A stretch of 64,000 nucleotides of DNA from Cyclobacteriaceae bacterium (GCA_019694875.1 JAIBBC010000003.1:736469-800468); one strand, 5' to 3'. Positions 1 through 9,445 are shown, counted from the stretch's first letter. Numbers and translations: made by a program. Notes: a model not told the origin generated them from the sequence alone.

Positions 1-1
1 C

Positions 2-1810
2 GTGTCGGTGATGGCGCTTGATTTCATCAGCAACAAAGGTATTGCTACTGGCATCGGGCATGCACCGGGTGCAGCGCTGGTTAATCCGGCAGCGGGAAGC
101 AAGATGGCAATCGCAGAAGCATTGTTAAACATCATCTGGGCACCGTTGACATACGGATTGAAAGGTGTTTCGCTCAGTGCGAACTGGATGTGGCCGACAA
201 AAACTGCCGGTGAAAACTCACGACTCTATTCGGCTGTTGAAGCGGTTAGTGATTTCGCCTGCAAGCTGGGCATCAACGTTCCTACCGGAAAGGATTCGTT
301 GTCGATGACACAAAAGTACCCGAATGGTGAAACAGTCGATTCTCCGGGAACGGTAATCATTTCCGCTGTTGCGGAATGCAGCGACATTCGCAAAACAATT
401 TCACCTGACCTCAAACCCGTTGAAGGATCATCGCTTTTATACATCGCGTTCTCAAACGATGATTTTAAACTTGGCGGAAGCAGCTTTGCGCAGATTGTAA
501 ATCAGTTGGGAACAGACGCACCAACCGTAACAGACGAGGAATATTTTATAAAAGCCTTTGCTGCCGTTCAGGAGCTTATTAACACCGACAAAATTCTATC
601 CGGACACGATGTATCGTCAGGCGGATTAATTACCACGCTGCTGGAAATGTGTTTCCCGGTGCCGGGAGTTGGCGTAAACGCTAACGTCAGCGAGCTTGGT
701 TCCGATACTACGAAGGTACTGTTCAGCGAAAATGCTGCAATTGTTATTCAGGTGAAGGATGCTGCTGCAGTTCAGAGTGTGTTGCAAAAGACTGGTGTGA
801 AGTCGGTAGTAATCGGCACAGTCGTAAATGAAAGAAAACTCAGCTTAGAAAACAACAGCGTAAAGCCGCTCGACATTGATGCGCTCCGCGAGAAGTGGTT
901 CCGCACATCTTATTTGCTTGACAAGATTCAGCGTCCGAAAGGATATGCGGAAAAACGCAGAGACAATATTTTCAAACAGGTATTGGAGTATAAATTCCAG
1001 CCGAAATTTGATGGTAAGCTTGCAACGTACGGATTGGATCCAAAGCGCAGAAAGCCTGCAGGCATCAAAGCCGCAATCATTCGCGAAAAGGGTGTGAACA
1101 GCGATCGTGAAATGGCGTACGCGCTGTACATCGCAGGATTCGATGTAAAAGATGTTCACATGACCGATCTGATGACCGGTCGCGAAGACCTGAGCGAAGT
1201 AAATCTTATTGTTTTCGTTGGCGGATTTTCTAACTCAGATGTATTAGGCTCGGCAAAAGGCTGGGCAGGTGCTTTTCTTTATAATCCCAAAGCAAAAGCC
1301 GCGCTCGAAAACTTTTACAAGCGCAACGATACACTGAGCCTGGGCGTGTGTAACGGCTGCCAGCTCATGATGGAAATGGGCCTGCTCTATCCGGAATGGA
1401 AAGAGAAAATGCATCACAACGGGTCAGGCAAGTTCGAGTGCTCGTTTGTTAATCTCACCATTCCGCAAAACAATTCGGTGATGCTGAAGAGTTATGAAGG
1501 CGCCCAGATCGGTGTGTGGATGGCTCATGGAGAAGGGCAATTTGTATTGCCTGCCGATAAGTCGAAATACACCGTAGCTGCGAATTATACATTTGCTGAA
1601 TATCCGGGCAATCCGAACGATTCAAACTTCGCAGTAGCTGCACTTTGTTCGAAAGATGGCCGCCACCTTGCCATCATGCCGCACATCGAACGTTCATTGT
1701 TCCCGTGGAACTGGCCACATTACCCCGCCAATCGCAAAAACGATGAAGTGGGTCCGTGGTTCGAGGCGTTTTCAAATGCACGCGACTGGATCAAATCGAT
1801 AAAAGGTTAA
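2..1810 (+). CDS. purL: Phosphoribosylformylglycinamidine synthase, large type, C-terminal part (5' end outside window)
   Basis: Converts FGAR plus glutamine and ATP to FGAM, the fourth step of purine synthesis, in the cytosol. The 602 visible codons are open from the window edge, so the true start lies upstream and position 2 is not a start. They are roughly the second half of the large (about 1200-residue) single-chain PurL. The synthase part includes GHAPGAALVNPAAGSKMA near residue 20. The glutamine amidotransferase domain follows from about residue 355, with the nucleophile in GVCNGCQ (Cys450 of the fragment), AHGEGQF, and the terminal PHIERSLFPWNWPHYP block carrying the catalytic His/Glu. 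This fused form is known from proteobacteria and Bacteroidota, in contrast to the split PurL/PurQ/PurS of Bacillus. No defect is visible. Family identification is very secure. Confidence 0.97.
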   Translation: MSVMALDFISNKGIATGIGHAPGAALVNPAAGSKMAIAEALLNIIWAPLTYGLKGVSLSANWMWPTKTAGENSRLYSAVEAVSDFACKLGINVPTGKDSLSMTQKYPNGETVDSPGTVIISAVAECSDIRKTISPDLKPVEGSSLLYIAFSNDDFKLGGSSFAQIVNQLGTDAPTVTDEEYFIKAFAAVQELINTDKILSGHDVSSGGLITTLLEMCFPVPGVGVNANVSELGSDTTKVLFSENAAIVIQVKDAAAVQSVLQKTGVKSVVIGTVVNERKLSLENNSVKPLDIDALREKWFRTSYLLDKIQRPKGYAEKRRDNIFKQVLEYKFQPKFDGKLATYGLDPKRRKPAGIKAAIIREKGVNSDREMAYALYIAGFDVKDVHMTDLMTGREDLSEVNLIVFVGGFSNSDVLGSAKGWAGAFLYNPKAKAALENFYKRNDTLSLGVCNGCQLMMEMGLLYPEWKEKMHHNGSGKFECSFVNLTIPQNNSVMLKSYEGAQIGVWMAHGEGQFVLPADKSKYTVAANYTFAEYPGNPNDSNFAVAALCSKDGRHLAIMPHIERSLFPWNWPHYPANRKNDEVGPWFEAFSNARDWIKSIKG

Positions 1811-1881
1811 CTTCTTTCGTTGCACAAAGACAGCAAGTATCGGGTGGACAGGTTGCACGGCTGTTGCTACTTTGCAGTCGT

Positions 1882-2142
1882 ATGACAATGATTCGACACA
1901 TTAATTTTACAGATCGCGAAATCAGAAAATTGATCCGGAATAAGAACATTACCTATGCGGGAAATGTTAAACTGAAAATTGTCGGGACGCTGCATTGCAC
2001 TTCCGGCAAGCGAATGAAAAGAGTCAACCGCGTTTTCTTTTCTTCGTTGCAGGAAGCAGCGTCAAACACATTCCGGCCGTGCGGTCATTGCATGCGTTCA
2101 GAATATCAACAATGGAAAAATGAATCTATTCAGCAACGATAG
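1882..2142 (+). CDS. Small Ada-type metal-binding domain protein (86 aa)
   Basis: A stand-alone copy of the zinc-binding N-domain of Ada, the methyl-phosphotriester sensor. The signature is LHCTSGKRM (near residue 40), then VFFSSLQEAA, then FRPCGHCMR (near residue 70). Classic Ada uses four Cys. Here only three are present, because the second Cys of the first pair is replaced by Lys, so a nearby His (LHC or GHC) may be the fourth ligand. I chose the ATG at 1882. The frame stays open further upstream, but that part overlaps the end of purL and reads as nonsense. A TACTTTG element lies 7 nt before this start. The last 23 nt overlap the AlkB-like gene, so the two are almost surely co-translated. 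A role in alkylation repair or DNA binding is inferred from domain and neighbour, not shown. Confidence 0.8.
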   Translation: MTMIRHINFTDREIRKLIRNKNITYAGNVKLKIVGTLHCTSGKRMKRVNRVFFSSLQEAASNTFRPCGHCMRSEYQQWKNESIQQR

Positions 2143-2737
2143 CACCGTTAACCTGCTTCCATTCGATGGAACGGTTCGGTACTTCGGAAGGGTTTTCTCA
2201 CCTGCCGACTCGAACACGTACTTTGACATTCTCTGGAAGACGATTGAATGGCGAAACGATGAGGCTAATATGTTTGGAAGACATATCATTACCAGGCGTA
2301 AGGTGGCTTGGTATGGCGACTCCGGTTATCACTACACGTACTCAAACGCAACCAAGCTCGCACTGCCCTGGACCAAAGAGTTGCTGCACCTGAAAACTGT
2401 CTGCGAACAAAAAACCGGAGCCACGTACAACTCGTGCCTCCTCAATTTATACCACGATGGCAGCGAAGGAATGGCGTGGCACAGTGATGACGAAAAAATG
2501 CTTGCGAAAGACTCGAGCATCGCTTCCCTAACGTTTGGTGCGGAACGCAAATTTGCCTTTCGTCACAAGACAGAAGATCAGAAGGTTGAACTGATTCTCG
2601 AACATGGCAGCTTGCTCGAGATGGCCGGCACTACGCAGTCGCGGTGGCTGCATCGCCTGCCTCCTACCAAAAAAGTTACCCGCCCACGCATTAATCTAAC
2701 GTTCAGAAAAATGGACGTCAAGGAAAGCCTGCGATGA
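2120..2737 (+). CDS. AlkB-like 2-oxoglutarate/Fe(II)-dependent dioxygenase (DNA alkylation repair)
   Basis: Predicted to remove methyl or etheno lesions from bases by oxidative dealkylation, using Fe(II), 2-oxoglutarate and oxygen. The metal triad is visible: His121 and Asp123 in WHSDDE and the distal His178 in WLHRL. The 2-oxoglutarate arginines follow in RPRINLTFR (Arg190 and Arg196). The N.Y..G...M.WHSDDE layout resembles the ALKBH2/ALKBH3 and plant-type AlkB group more than E. coli AlkB. The length of 205 residues is normal. The start overlaps the Ada-type gene by 23 nt, pairing an alkyl-sensing zinc domain with a demethylase. This arrangement recalls E. coli, where Ada controls alkB, but here the Ada part has no methyltransferase or AraC domain. 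Confidence 0.92.
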   Translation: MNLFSNDSTVNLLPFDGTVRYFGRVFSPADSNTYFDILWKTIEWRNDEANMFGRHIITRRKVAWYGDSGYHYTYSNATKLALPWTKELLHLKTVCEQKTGATYNSCLLNLYHDGSEGMAWHSDDEKMLAKDSSIASLTFGAERKFAFRHKTEDQKVELILEHGSLLEMAGTTQSRWLHRLPPTKKVTRPRINLTFRKMDVKESLR

Positions 2738-2808
2738 ACCTCCGGGCCGCAAGAATTGTTGATAAGCAATAATTCTAACCCTTACTCGTCTCTTAAATCA
2801 AAAAACTC

Positions 2809-3573
2809 ATGACCACTTCAAAAATCGCTTTGGTTACAGGCGGCAGCCGCGGACTCGGAGAGAATACCGCCATCGCCTTGGCAAAAAAGGGACACGACAT
2901 CATCATCACGTATAATTCACAACAATCAAAAGCTGACGCAGTTGTAAAGCAGGTTGAAGCAGCCGGAAGAAAAGCTGCAGCCCTGCAGTTTGATGCTTCA
3001 AAACCAGGAGCGGTTAGTCAGTTGATCACCGACTTAAAAGAAACGTTGCGCAAAACCTGGAACCGCGACACGTTTGATTTCCTGATCAACAATGCCGGTA
3101 TCGGAGCGACAATTCCCTTTGAAAAATCAACCGAGCAGGACTTCGATAATTTTATGAACATTCACTTCAAGAGTGTTTACTTTTTATCGCAACAGGCGTT
3201 GCAGCTGATGAACGATGGTGGCCGGATCATAAACTTGTCGAGCGGCACCACACGCTTTGTGAATCCCGGATACTCCATTTATGCCTCAATGAAAGGTGCT
3301 GTTGAGGTACTCACACGATACATTGCCAAAGAAATTGGCTCGCGGAAAATAACTGTGAACGTGGTTGCTCCCGGCCCGGTTGAAACAGATTTCAACAATG
3401 CTGCAGTTCGCAACGCTCCTCCGGAACGGAAAAATATGCTTGCGGCAAATACTGCGCTGGGGCGGATCGGTCAGCCCGATGACATTGGTGGCGTTATTGC
3501 ATTTCTCTGTTCCGAAGAGGCCGGCTGGATCAACGGTCAGCGGATCGAAGCCTCGGGTGGCATCAATCTGTAG
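2809..3573 (+). CDS. Short-chain dehydrogenase/reductase (SDR), classical type
   Basis: NAD(P)-dependent oxidoreductase of the classical SDR family; the substrate is unknown. Visible motifs are the cofactor glycine motif TGGSRGLG (residues 10-17), NNAG (94-97), catalytic Ser145 and the YxxxK pair Tyr158/Lys162 in YASMK. The C-terminal PGPVETDF and GWINGQRIEASGG stretches are usual for the FabG-like subgroup. The basic residue after the first Gly pair (SR) suggests NADPH preference, an inference. The gene stands 71 nt after the AlkB gene and 75 nt before the MBL exonuclease gene on the same strand, so it may be read with either. No functional link to repair is evident. It is not fabG by context, since no acyl carrier protein gene is near. 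Confidence 0.9.
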   Translation: MTTSKIALVTGGSRGLGENTAIALAKKGHDIIITYNSQQSKADAVVKQVEAAGRKAAALQFDASKPGAVSQLITDLKETLRKTWNRDTFDFLINNAGIGATIPFEKSTEQDFDNFMNIHFKSVYFLSQQALQLMNDGGRIINLSSGTTRFVNPGYSIYASMKGAVEVLTRYIAKEIGSRKITVNVVAPGPVETDFNNAAVRNAPPERKNMLAANTALGRIGQPDDIGGVIAFLCSEEAGWINGQRIEASGGINL

Positions 3574-3648
3574 TAATTATCAGCTTTCGAACATTTCAGT
3601 GGAAAGCGTGTTAAATTAGTCTGGCACGTTTTTTCGCTGCCTGTTTGC

Positions 3649-4668
3649 ATGGCCGGTCTGTTAACTTTTACATCTTCCAGCATTTATTGCGCAACGGCTA
3701 ACGTTCACATCGATCCGTGGAAGCCGGTAGACTTCGCCATCATTACTCATGCGCACAGTGACCATGCCAAACCGGGATGCAAGCATTACCTGGCACATAA
3801 AGACTCCGCCAGCATTTTAAAGCTGCGACTGGGTAATGATATTTCTCTCCAAACGGTTGAATACGGTGAAAAATTTTCGATCAATGGGGTGCAGTTTTCA
3901 CTTCATCCGGCCGGGCACGTTATCGGTTCAGCCCAGATTCGCGTAGAGCATAAAGGTGAAGTATGGGTCGCAAGCGGTGACTACAAAGTTCAGGACGACT
4001 ATTTTTCAGCCGCGTTCGAGCCTGTTCCCTGTCACACCTTTATTACAGAGTCCACGTTCGGTTTACCGATTTATAAGTGGCGTCCGCAACAGGAGGTAAT
4101 GAACGACATCCGCGAATGGTGGAAAGAAAATCAGGTTCAGGACAAAGCCAGTGTACTGATGGGATATGCGCTCGGAAAAATGCAACGGCTCGTAAAAAAT
4201 CTTCAGCCTTTCGATCATAAAGTGTTTGCGCATGGCGCGATCTACAATGTAAATGAGCAACTCCGTAACGCAGGTTTCGATCTGCCTTACATTCCGCGGG
4301 TAACGGCCGACATCGATAAAAAAGAATACCGGGGTGCGTTGATCCTTGGAACGTCATCATCACTGAACACTCCGTGGTTGAAAAAATTCGAGCCCTACTC
4401 TACCGGCTATTGTTCCGGCTGGATGGCGGTTCGCGGTGCAAAAAACCGGAGATCAGTCGACCGAGGGTTTGTGTTATCCGATCATGCCGACTGGAATGAA
4501 CTCAACTGGGTGATTGCGGAAACAGGTGCAGAACGTGTATACGTCACGCACGGCTATACCGATACCTTTGCCCGCTGGCTGAATGAAAAAGGTATTGAAG
4601 CGCATGAAGTTAAAACCAGCTATGGCGATGAAGAAGAAGATGTGTTACCGGAAGAAGTTGTCGCATGA
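3649..4668 (+). CDS. Ligase-associated DNA exonuclease, metallo-beta-lactamase fold
   Basis: First gene of the widespread ligase-associated repair cassette. The protein has the metallo-beta-lactamase metal motif HAHSDH (His34, His36, Asp38, His39), a second His in HPAGHVIGSA, and the later SDHADW and VTHGYT motifs typical of the beta-CASP/SNM1-like nuclease branch. At 339 residues it fits the family described as putative DNA ligase-associated exonuclease. It is expected to trim DNA ends in the cytosol for the ligase. Its stop codon overlaps the ligase start by 4 nt (ATGA), showing tight co-translation. The precise nuclease activity is inferred from the family. Confidence 0.92.
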   Translation: MAGLLTFTSSSIYCATANVHIDPWKPVDFAIITHAHSDHAKPGCKHYLAHKDSASILKLRLGNDISLQTVEYGEKFSINGVQFSLHPAGHVIGSAQIRVEHKGEVWVASGDYKVQDDYFSAAFEPVPCHTFITESTFGLPIYKWRPQQEVMNDIREWWKENQVQDKASVLMGYALGKMQRLVKNLQPFDHKVFAHGAIYNVNEQLRNAGFDLPYIPRVTADIDKKEYRGALILGTSSSLNTPWLKKFEPYSTGYCSGWMAVRGAKNRRSVDRGFVLSDHADWNELNWVIAETGAERVYVTHGYTDTFARWLNEKGIEAHEVKTSYGDEEEDVLPEEVVA

Positions 4669-6257
4669 AACGGTTCACCAATCTTTTTCTTCAGCTCGAC
4701 CGCACAACCAAAACCAACGAAAAAGTTGAGTTGCTGAAAGCGTATTTCCTTTCGGCACCGGAAGAAGACAAGATTTGGGCGCTTGCATTATTCACCGGAA
4801 GACGCCCGCCCCGACCGATTAAAAGTTCACAGGTACAGGAATGGGCACTGGAACAGGCCGGCATACCTCAATGGCTCTACCGTGAGAGTTACAGCAGCGT
4901 GGGCGATATGGCCGAAACAATTTCGTTGTTACTACCTGCCTCCGAATCAACTTCCGATAAAACATTGAGCGATTGGTTTCATGATTTTATTGATCTCGCC
5001 AAAAAAACCGATGACGAAAAGAAGGCATTCCTGATCAACGCGTGGAAACAATTGTCGCCCTACGAAATTTTTGTATTCAATAAACTTATGATGGGCAGCT
5101 TTCGCATTGGCGTATCTCAAACACTTGTGATTCGCGCGGTAAGCGAAGCAACAGACCAGGAAGCTGCTGTTGTCACGCATCGCGTGATGGGGAATTGGGA
5201 TCCGCAGGTAACAACCTTTAAGGAATTAATCCATGCCGAGAACCTGGCCGACCAGCATTCGAAGCCGTATCCGTTTTATCTCGCATACGCGATTGAAGAC
5301 GAACTGGATGAACTTGGGCAACCGAACGAATGGTTTGCCGAATGGAAATGGGATGGCATTCGTGCGCAGATTATCTATCGAAACAAAGAATTGTACATCT
5401 GGTCGCGTGGCGAAGAACTTGTCACGGGAAAATTCCCGGAACTTCATGCATTCGCAGATTTTCTTCCTGACGGAACCGTGCTGGACGGAGAAATTTTATG
5501 TTTTACGGATGAGCGGCCGTTATCGTTTAATGTGCTTCAGACTCGCATCGGCAGAAAAAATGTAACAAAGAAAATATTGCAGGAAGCTCCGGTAGCGCTG
5601 ATCGCGTACGACCTGCTTGAGTTAAACGGAACAGATATTCGCAAGCAGTCACAGGAATACCGGAGACAGGCGCTTGAAGACTTATACAAAAGCACATCTG
5701 CGTTTCCTGCATTCAGGCTGTCGCGACTGCTCGACTTTCAAAAATGGGATGATCTAAAATCGTTACATAAGCAATCGCGCGAAAACATTGCCGAGGGGTT
5801 TATGATCAAGCGGAAAGCAGCAGCTTATCAGACGGGAAGAAAAAAAGGCGATTGGTGGAAATGGAAAGTCGACCCACTAAGTGTTGATGCTGTATTGATT
5901 TATGCGCAAAAAGGAAGCGGTCGCAGGGCTGAGCTTTATACGGACTACACATTTGCCGTTTGGGATCAGGGTAAACTAATTCCGTTTGCCAAGGCATATT
6001 CCGGATTAACCGATGCCGAGATAAGACGAGTCGATCATTTTGTAAAAAACAACACGGTCGAAAAATTCGGGCCTGTGCGAACAGTCAAGCCGAAACTGGT
6101 GTTTGAAATCGGGTTTGAAGGTATCAATGCCTCCACGCGACATAAATCGGGAATTGCCGTCCGCTTTCCGCGGATGCTGCGCTGGCGCGAAGACAAACCG
6201 GCCGAAGAAGCCGATACGCTCGAGAACCTTCGACAAATTCTGTCGCAATACCGGTAA
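4665..6257 (+). CDS. ATP-dependent DNA ligase of the bacterial repair cassette
   Basis: ATP-dependent ligase that joins DNA nicks, separate from the NAD-dependent replicative LigA, which is not in this window. The adenylated lysine is Lys228 in EWKWDGIRAQ. Further nucleotidyltransferase motifs are VLDGEIL, AEGFMIKRK and WWKWK, and the OB-domain motif is FPRMLRWREDK. The N-terminal 200 residues form the helical DNA-binding domain of this family (TPY or SPYE-FN-L--GSFRIGVS pattern). The length of 530 residues is normal. It overlaps the exonuclease by 4 nt, and the helicase starts 41 nt later. The cassette is commonly linked to DNA damage response in Proteobacteria and Bacteroidota; the exact pathway remains unclear. 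Confidence 0.94.
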   Translation: MKRFTNLFLQLDRTTKTNEKVELLKAYFLSAPEEDKIWALALFTGRRPPRPIKSSQVQEWALEQAGIPQWLYRESYSSVGDMAETISLLLPASESTSDKTLSDWFHDFIDLAKKTDDEKKAFLINAWKQLSPYEIFVFNKLMMGSFRIGVSQTLVIRAVSEATDQEAAVVTHRVMGNWDPQVTTFKELIHAENLADQHSKPYPFYLAYAIEDELDELGQPNEWFAEWKWDGIRAQIIYRNKELYIWSRGEELVTGKFPELHAFADFLPDGTVLDGEILCFTDERPLSFNVLQTRIGRKNVTKKILQEAPVALIAYDLLELNGTDIRKQSQEYRRQALEDLYKSTSAFPAFRLSRLLDFQKWDDLKSLHKQSRENIAEGFMIKRKAAAYQTGRKKGDWWKWKVDPLSVDAVLIYAQKGSGRRAELYTDYTFAVWDQGKLIPFAKAYSGLTDAEIRRVDHFVKNNTVEKFGPVRTVKPKLVFEIGFEGINASTRHKSGIAVRFPRMLRWREDKPAEEADTLENLRQILSQYR

Positions 6258-6298
6258 CGAATACATTATTATCTCCGGGTACTGCATATTTGTAAACT

Positions 6299-8779
6299 GT
6301 GGCGTTAACTCAAGGAGAAAAAATTATATCGGACTGGATCGCAGAAAACGGCTGGCAACTGGCCGACTTTCAACGCGATACCATGGCTGCCTACCTGGCA
6401 GGGAAGAGTGGTCTGCTCAATGCTCCCACCGGCTCCGGTAAAACATACGCACTGTTTCTTCCGATTCTTGCCGACTTCATCAATAAAAATCCGGACTACA
6501 AAAATCAAAAGAAGTCGAAACTTCGCATTTTGTGGATTACACCGCTACGTGCACTTACGAAAGACATCCAGCGTAACCTGATTAATGCCTGCACCGGGAT
6601 GAACATTCCCTGGAAGATCGGCATCCGCACGGGCGACATGAGTGCGAAAGAAAAAAACGAGCAGATCAAGGAAGCACCCGAAGTACTCTTAATCACTCCG
6701 GAAAGTTTACATCTATTCTTTGCGCAAAAAGGCCACGAAGAAATGTTCCGCAACCTCGAAGCTATTGTCGTTGACGAATGGCATGAATTGTTGAGCACAA
6801 AACGTGGTGTCGCAACCGAGCTCGGGCTGGCGCACATGCGCACCCTCAACCCGTACCTCCTTGTTTGGGGAATCTCGGCTACGATCGGTAACCTGGAGCA
6901 GGCACTGCAAACATTGATCGGGACACAATTCGATCCTGAAAAAGCGGTGATCATACGCTCTACCATTGTTAAAAAAGTTGAAGTTGAGTCCATCCTCCCC
7001 GATCACATCGAAAAGCTCCCGTGGGCAGGTTATCTCGGAATCAACCTGCTCGACAAAGTGATGCCCATCATCATGAAGAGCAAAACAACATTGCTTTTTA
7101 CAAACACACGTTCACAAACTGAAATCTGGTTTCGCTTTGTTTCCGAAAACTACCCCGAGCTCGCAGGCCAGGTTGCCTTACATCACGGTTCACTCGATCG
7201 GGAAATTCGCGCATGGGTTGAAGAGAACCTTCATCTTGGCAAGCTCAAACTCGTTATTTGCACTTCCAGCCTTGACTTAGGTGTCGACTTTCGTCCCGTG
7301 GAAACAGTTATCCAGGTCGGTAGCGCAAAAAGTATTTCCCGGTTTTTGCAGCGAGCTGGTCGCAGCGGCCACCGGCCGGGTGCAACCAGCAAAATCTATT
7401 TTGTTCCCACACACGCCATTGAACTGATCGAAGGTGTATGCCTGCGCGATGGCGTGAAGCAAAATAAAATCGAAGAACGGATTCCCATCGTTCAGGCATT
7501 TGACGTGTTGGTTCAATACATGGTGACACTGGCCGTGGGCGGTGGGTTTAAGGAAGATGAGTTATTCCACGAAATAAAATCAACTTACTCCTATCAGTTC
7601 ATCAACACCGAGGAATGGCAATGGCTTCTCGGCTTTATCACAACAGGCGGAGCAACACTCGATGCGTACGATGAATTCAGCAAAGTCGATCGTGAAGGAG
7701 ATTTATACGTGGTGAAGAACAAACGAGTTGCCATGCGTCACCGTCTGAGTATGGGTACGATTGTATCCGATGCTTCGCTGAAGGTCCAATATGTTTCCGG
7801 TAAATACATTGGCAATGTGGAAGAGAGTTTTATTGCCCGCATGAACCCGGGTGATGTTTTTTCCTTTGCAGGGATGAATCTCGAGTTCATCCGCGTACGT
7901 GAGATGACCGCCCACGTTCGAAAAGCAAGCTCGAAGAAAAAAGGAATCATTCCCCGCTGGGCCGGTGGACGAATCCCTTTGTCGTCACAGTTATCGGAAT
8001 TTATCCGTGAGCGATTGTCAGGCTCAGGTTATGACCTTCGTGAACCCGAACTGGCAACGTTACAACCTTTATTGGATTTACAGCGTGAGCGTTCTGACAT
8101 TCCGGACAAAAATCAATTGCTCATCGAACAATGCCGCACCAAAGAAGGCTATCATATTTTTATTTATCCGTTTGAAGGTCGGCTTGTGCACGAAGGAATG
8201 GCAGCATTGATCGCGTATCGCGTGAGTAAGATCAGGCCGATTACGTTTTCCATGGCGATGAACGACTACGGATTCGAACTGTTAACCGACACGGAAATTT
8301 TACTGGAAGACTTATTACAAGAGCACGCATTATTTTCTACGGAAGACTTATTACTCGACATCCAGCGAAGCGTGAATTCAACCGAAATGGCGAAGCGAAA
8401 ATTCCGCGAAGTAGCTGCGATATCCGGAATGATTTTTCAGGGATATCCCGGCCAGGGAATTAAGGCACGGCATTTACAGGCATCGTCTTCCCTGCTGTTT
8501 GACGTGATCTCCGAACACGAACCAAAAAACCTGCTTATCCGGCAGGCATACCAGGAGGCACTTGATCAGCAATTGGAGGAACGAAGACTTCGGATGGCAT
8601 TGGAACGCATCCGGACACAAGATGTCATCATTCGTTATCCAACCACACCTTCGCCTTTTGCTTTTCCGATAATGGTCGATAGATTGCGCGAACAATTGTC
8701 GTCCGAAAAACTGGAAGACCGGCTTTCAAAACTGGTACGGCAATTCGAGCAGGTGAATGGAGCTAAGGATAAAAAATAA
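6299..8779 (+). CDS. Ligase-associated DEXH-box DNA helicase (Lhr-like)
   Basis: Superfamily 2 helicase, third member of the ligase cassette, related to the Lhr core. Motifs in order are Walker A APTGSGKT (residues 42-49), the DExH box DEWH (159-162), SATIG near residue 195, and the C-terminal helicase motif QRAGRSGHRPG near residue 355. A long C-terminal region of about 400 residues follows, as in Lhr-type winged-helix/beta-barrel proteins. The start is GTG at 6299, as no ATG fits the conserved beginning. A CATATTTG box (close to TAnnTTTG) ends only 6 nt upstream, so the transcript could be nearly leaderless, or the box may be chance. The end overlaps pdeM by 23 nt. The length of 826 residues is typical of the family. 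Confidence 0.94.
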   Translation: MALTQGEKIISDWIAENGWQLADFQRDTMAAYLAGKSGLLNAPTGSGKTYALFLPILADFINKNPDYKNQKKSKLRILWITPLRALTKDIQRNLINACTGMNIPWKIGIRTGDMSAKEKNEQIKEAPEVLLITPESLHLFFAQKGHEEMFRNLEAIVVDEWHELLSTKRGVATELGLAHMRTLNPYLLVWGISATIGNLEQALQTLIGTQFDPEKAVIIRSTIVKKVEVESILPDHIEKLPWAGYLGINLLDKVMPIIMKSKTTLLFTNTRSQTEIWFRFVSENYPELAGQVALHHGSLDREIRAWVEENLHLGKLKLVICTSSLDLGVDFRPVETVIQVGSAKSISRFLQRAGRSGHRPGATSKIYFVPTHAIELIEGVCLRDGVKQNKIEERIPIVQAFDVLVQYMVTLAVGGGFKEDELFHEIKSTYSYQFINTEEWQWLLGFITTGGATLDAYDEFSKVDREGDLYVVKNKRVAMRHRLSMGTIVSDASLKVQYVSGKYIGNVEESFIARMNPGDVFSFAGMNLEFIRVREMTAHVRKASSKKKGIIPRWAGGRIPLSSQLSEFIRERLSGSGYDLREPELATLQPLLDLQRERSDIPDKNQLLIEQCRTKEGYHIFIYPFEGRLVHEGMAALIAYRVSKIRPITFSMAMNDYGFELLTDTEILLEDLLQEHALFSTEDLLLDIQRSVNSTEMAKRKFREVAAISGMIFQGYPGQGIKARHLQASSSLLFDVISEHEPKNLLIRQAYQEALDQQLEERRLRMALERIRTQDVIIRYPTTPSPFAFPIMVDRLREQLSSEKLEDRLSKLVRQFEQVNGAKDKK

Positions 8780-9431
8780 TACGTTTTTGTTGCTGCCGCA
8801 GAAGGCAATCTACTGGAAAGAAGAACAGATCGTTTTGGTAAGCGATCTTCACATCGGAAAGATTTCTCATTTTCGCAAAGCAGGTATTCCCGTCCCAAAC
8901 CATGGCGCTCACGACAATTTCAGGCGCCTCGATGAAATAATCGAATCCACCGATCCAAAGCACATTTTATTTGTTGGCGATTTATTCCACAGCGATGTAA
9001 ATCGCGAATGGGATCAATTTTGCACATGGCGTAAACAATATCCAACCATAAAAATGGATATCGTGCTTGGCAATCATGATTACCTCCCGGACGATTTTTG
9101 CACCAACTATCAGATTGACATTTACCCGACTGAGCTAATCATTGGACCATTCACATTTGCGCACCATCCGCGCGAAGAATTTGTGAACGATAACGAATAC
9201 GTGATTTCCGGGCATATTCACCCGGTTGTTTCATTGAGCGGCCTGGCAAGACAATATGTAACGGTTCCATGCTTTTACTTTGGCGTTCAGCAGGCGATTT
9301 TACCAAGCTTCGGATATTTTACAGGCGGATATGCGATTGACATTGAAGAAACAGATACCGTCATTGCTGTTGCTGAAAAGAAACTTTATCCCGTTCAGTT
9401 AAAAGCCGAGACCTCTCGATTGGGTGTGTAG
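8757..9431 (+). CDS. pdeM: Ligase-associated DNA damage response endonuclease PdeM (calcineurin-like phosphoesterase)
   Basis: Metallophosphoesterase that closes the ligase cassette. Two-metal motifs are visible: DLH (Asp30, His32), GDLFHSD (74-80), GNHD (105-108), and later SGHIHP with the metal-binding histidines. The length of 224 residues is standard for PdeM. It overlaps the helicase gene by 23 nt, so it is translated from the same message. PdeM proteins are reported as endonucleases or phosphoesterases acting on DNA; the substrate here is inferred. No terminator is seen directly after the stop codon. Instead the hairpin array begins 15 nt later, and a plausible terminator follows only at 10262-10288. 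Confidence 0.93.
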   Translation: MELRIKNNTFLLLPQKAIYWKEEQIVLVSDLHIGKISHFRKAGIPVPNHGAHDNFRRLDEIIESTDPKHILFVGDLFHSDVNREWDQFCTWRKQYPTIKMDIVLGNHDYLPDDFCTNYQIDIYPTELIIGPFTFAHHPREEFVNDNEYVISGHIHPVVSLSGLARQYVTVPCFYFGVQQAILPSFGYFTGGYAIDIEETDTVIAVAEKKLYPVQLKAETSRLGV

Positions 9432-9445
9432 ATTGATTGAACATT

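Noticed and set aside
845-1159. Minus-strand frame of 104 codons inside purL
   Set aside because: Shadow frame of a well-conserved gene; its translation shows no domain. The same applies to the many other opposite-strand frames inside recognised genes.
2752-2776. Hairpin before the SDR gene as a terminator
   Set aside because: Short AT-rich stem with a mismatch and no T-run.
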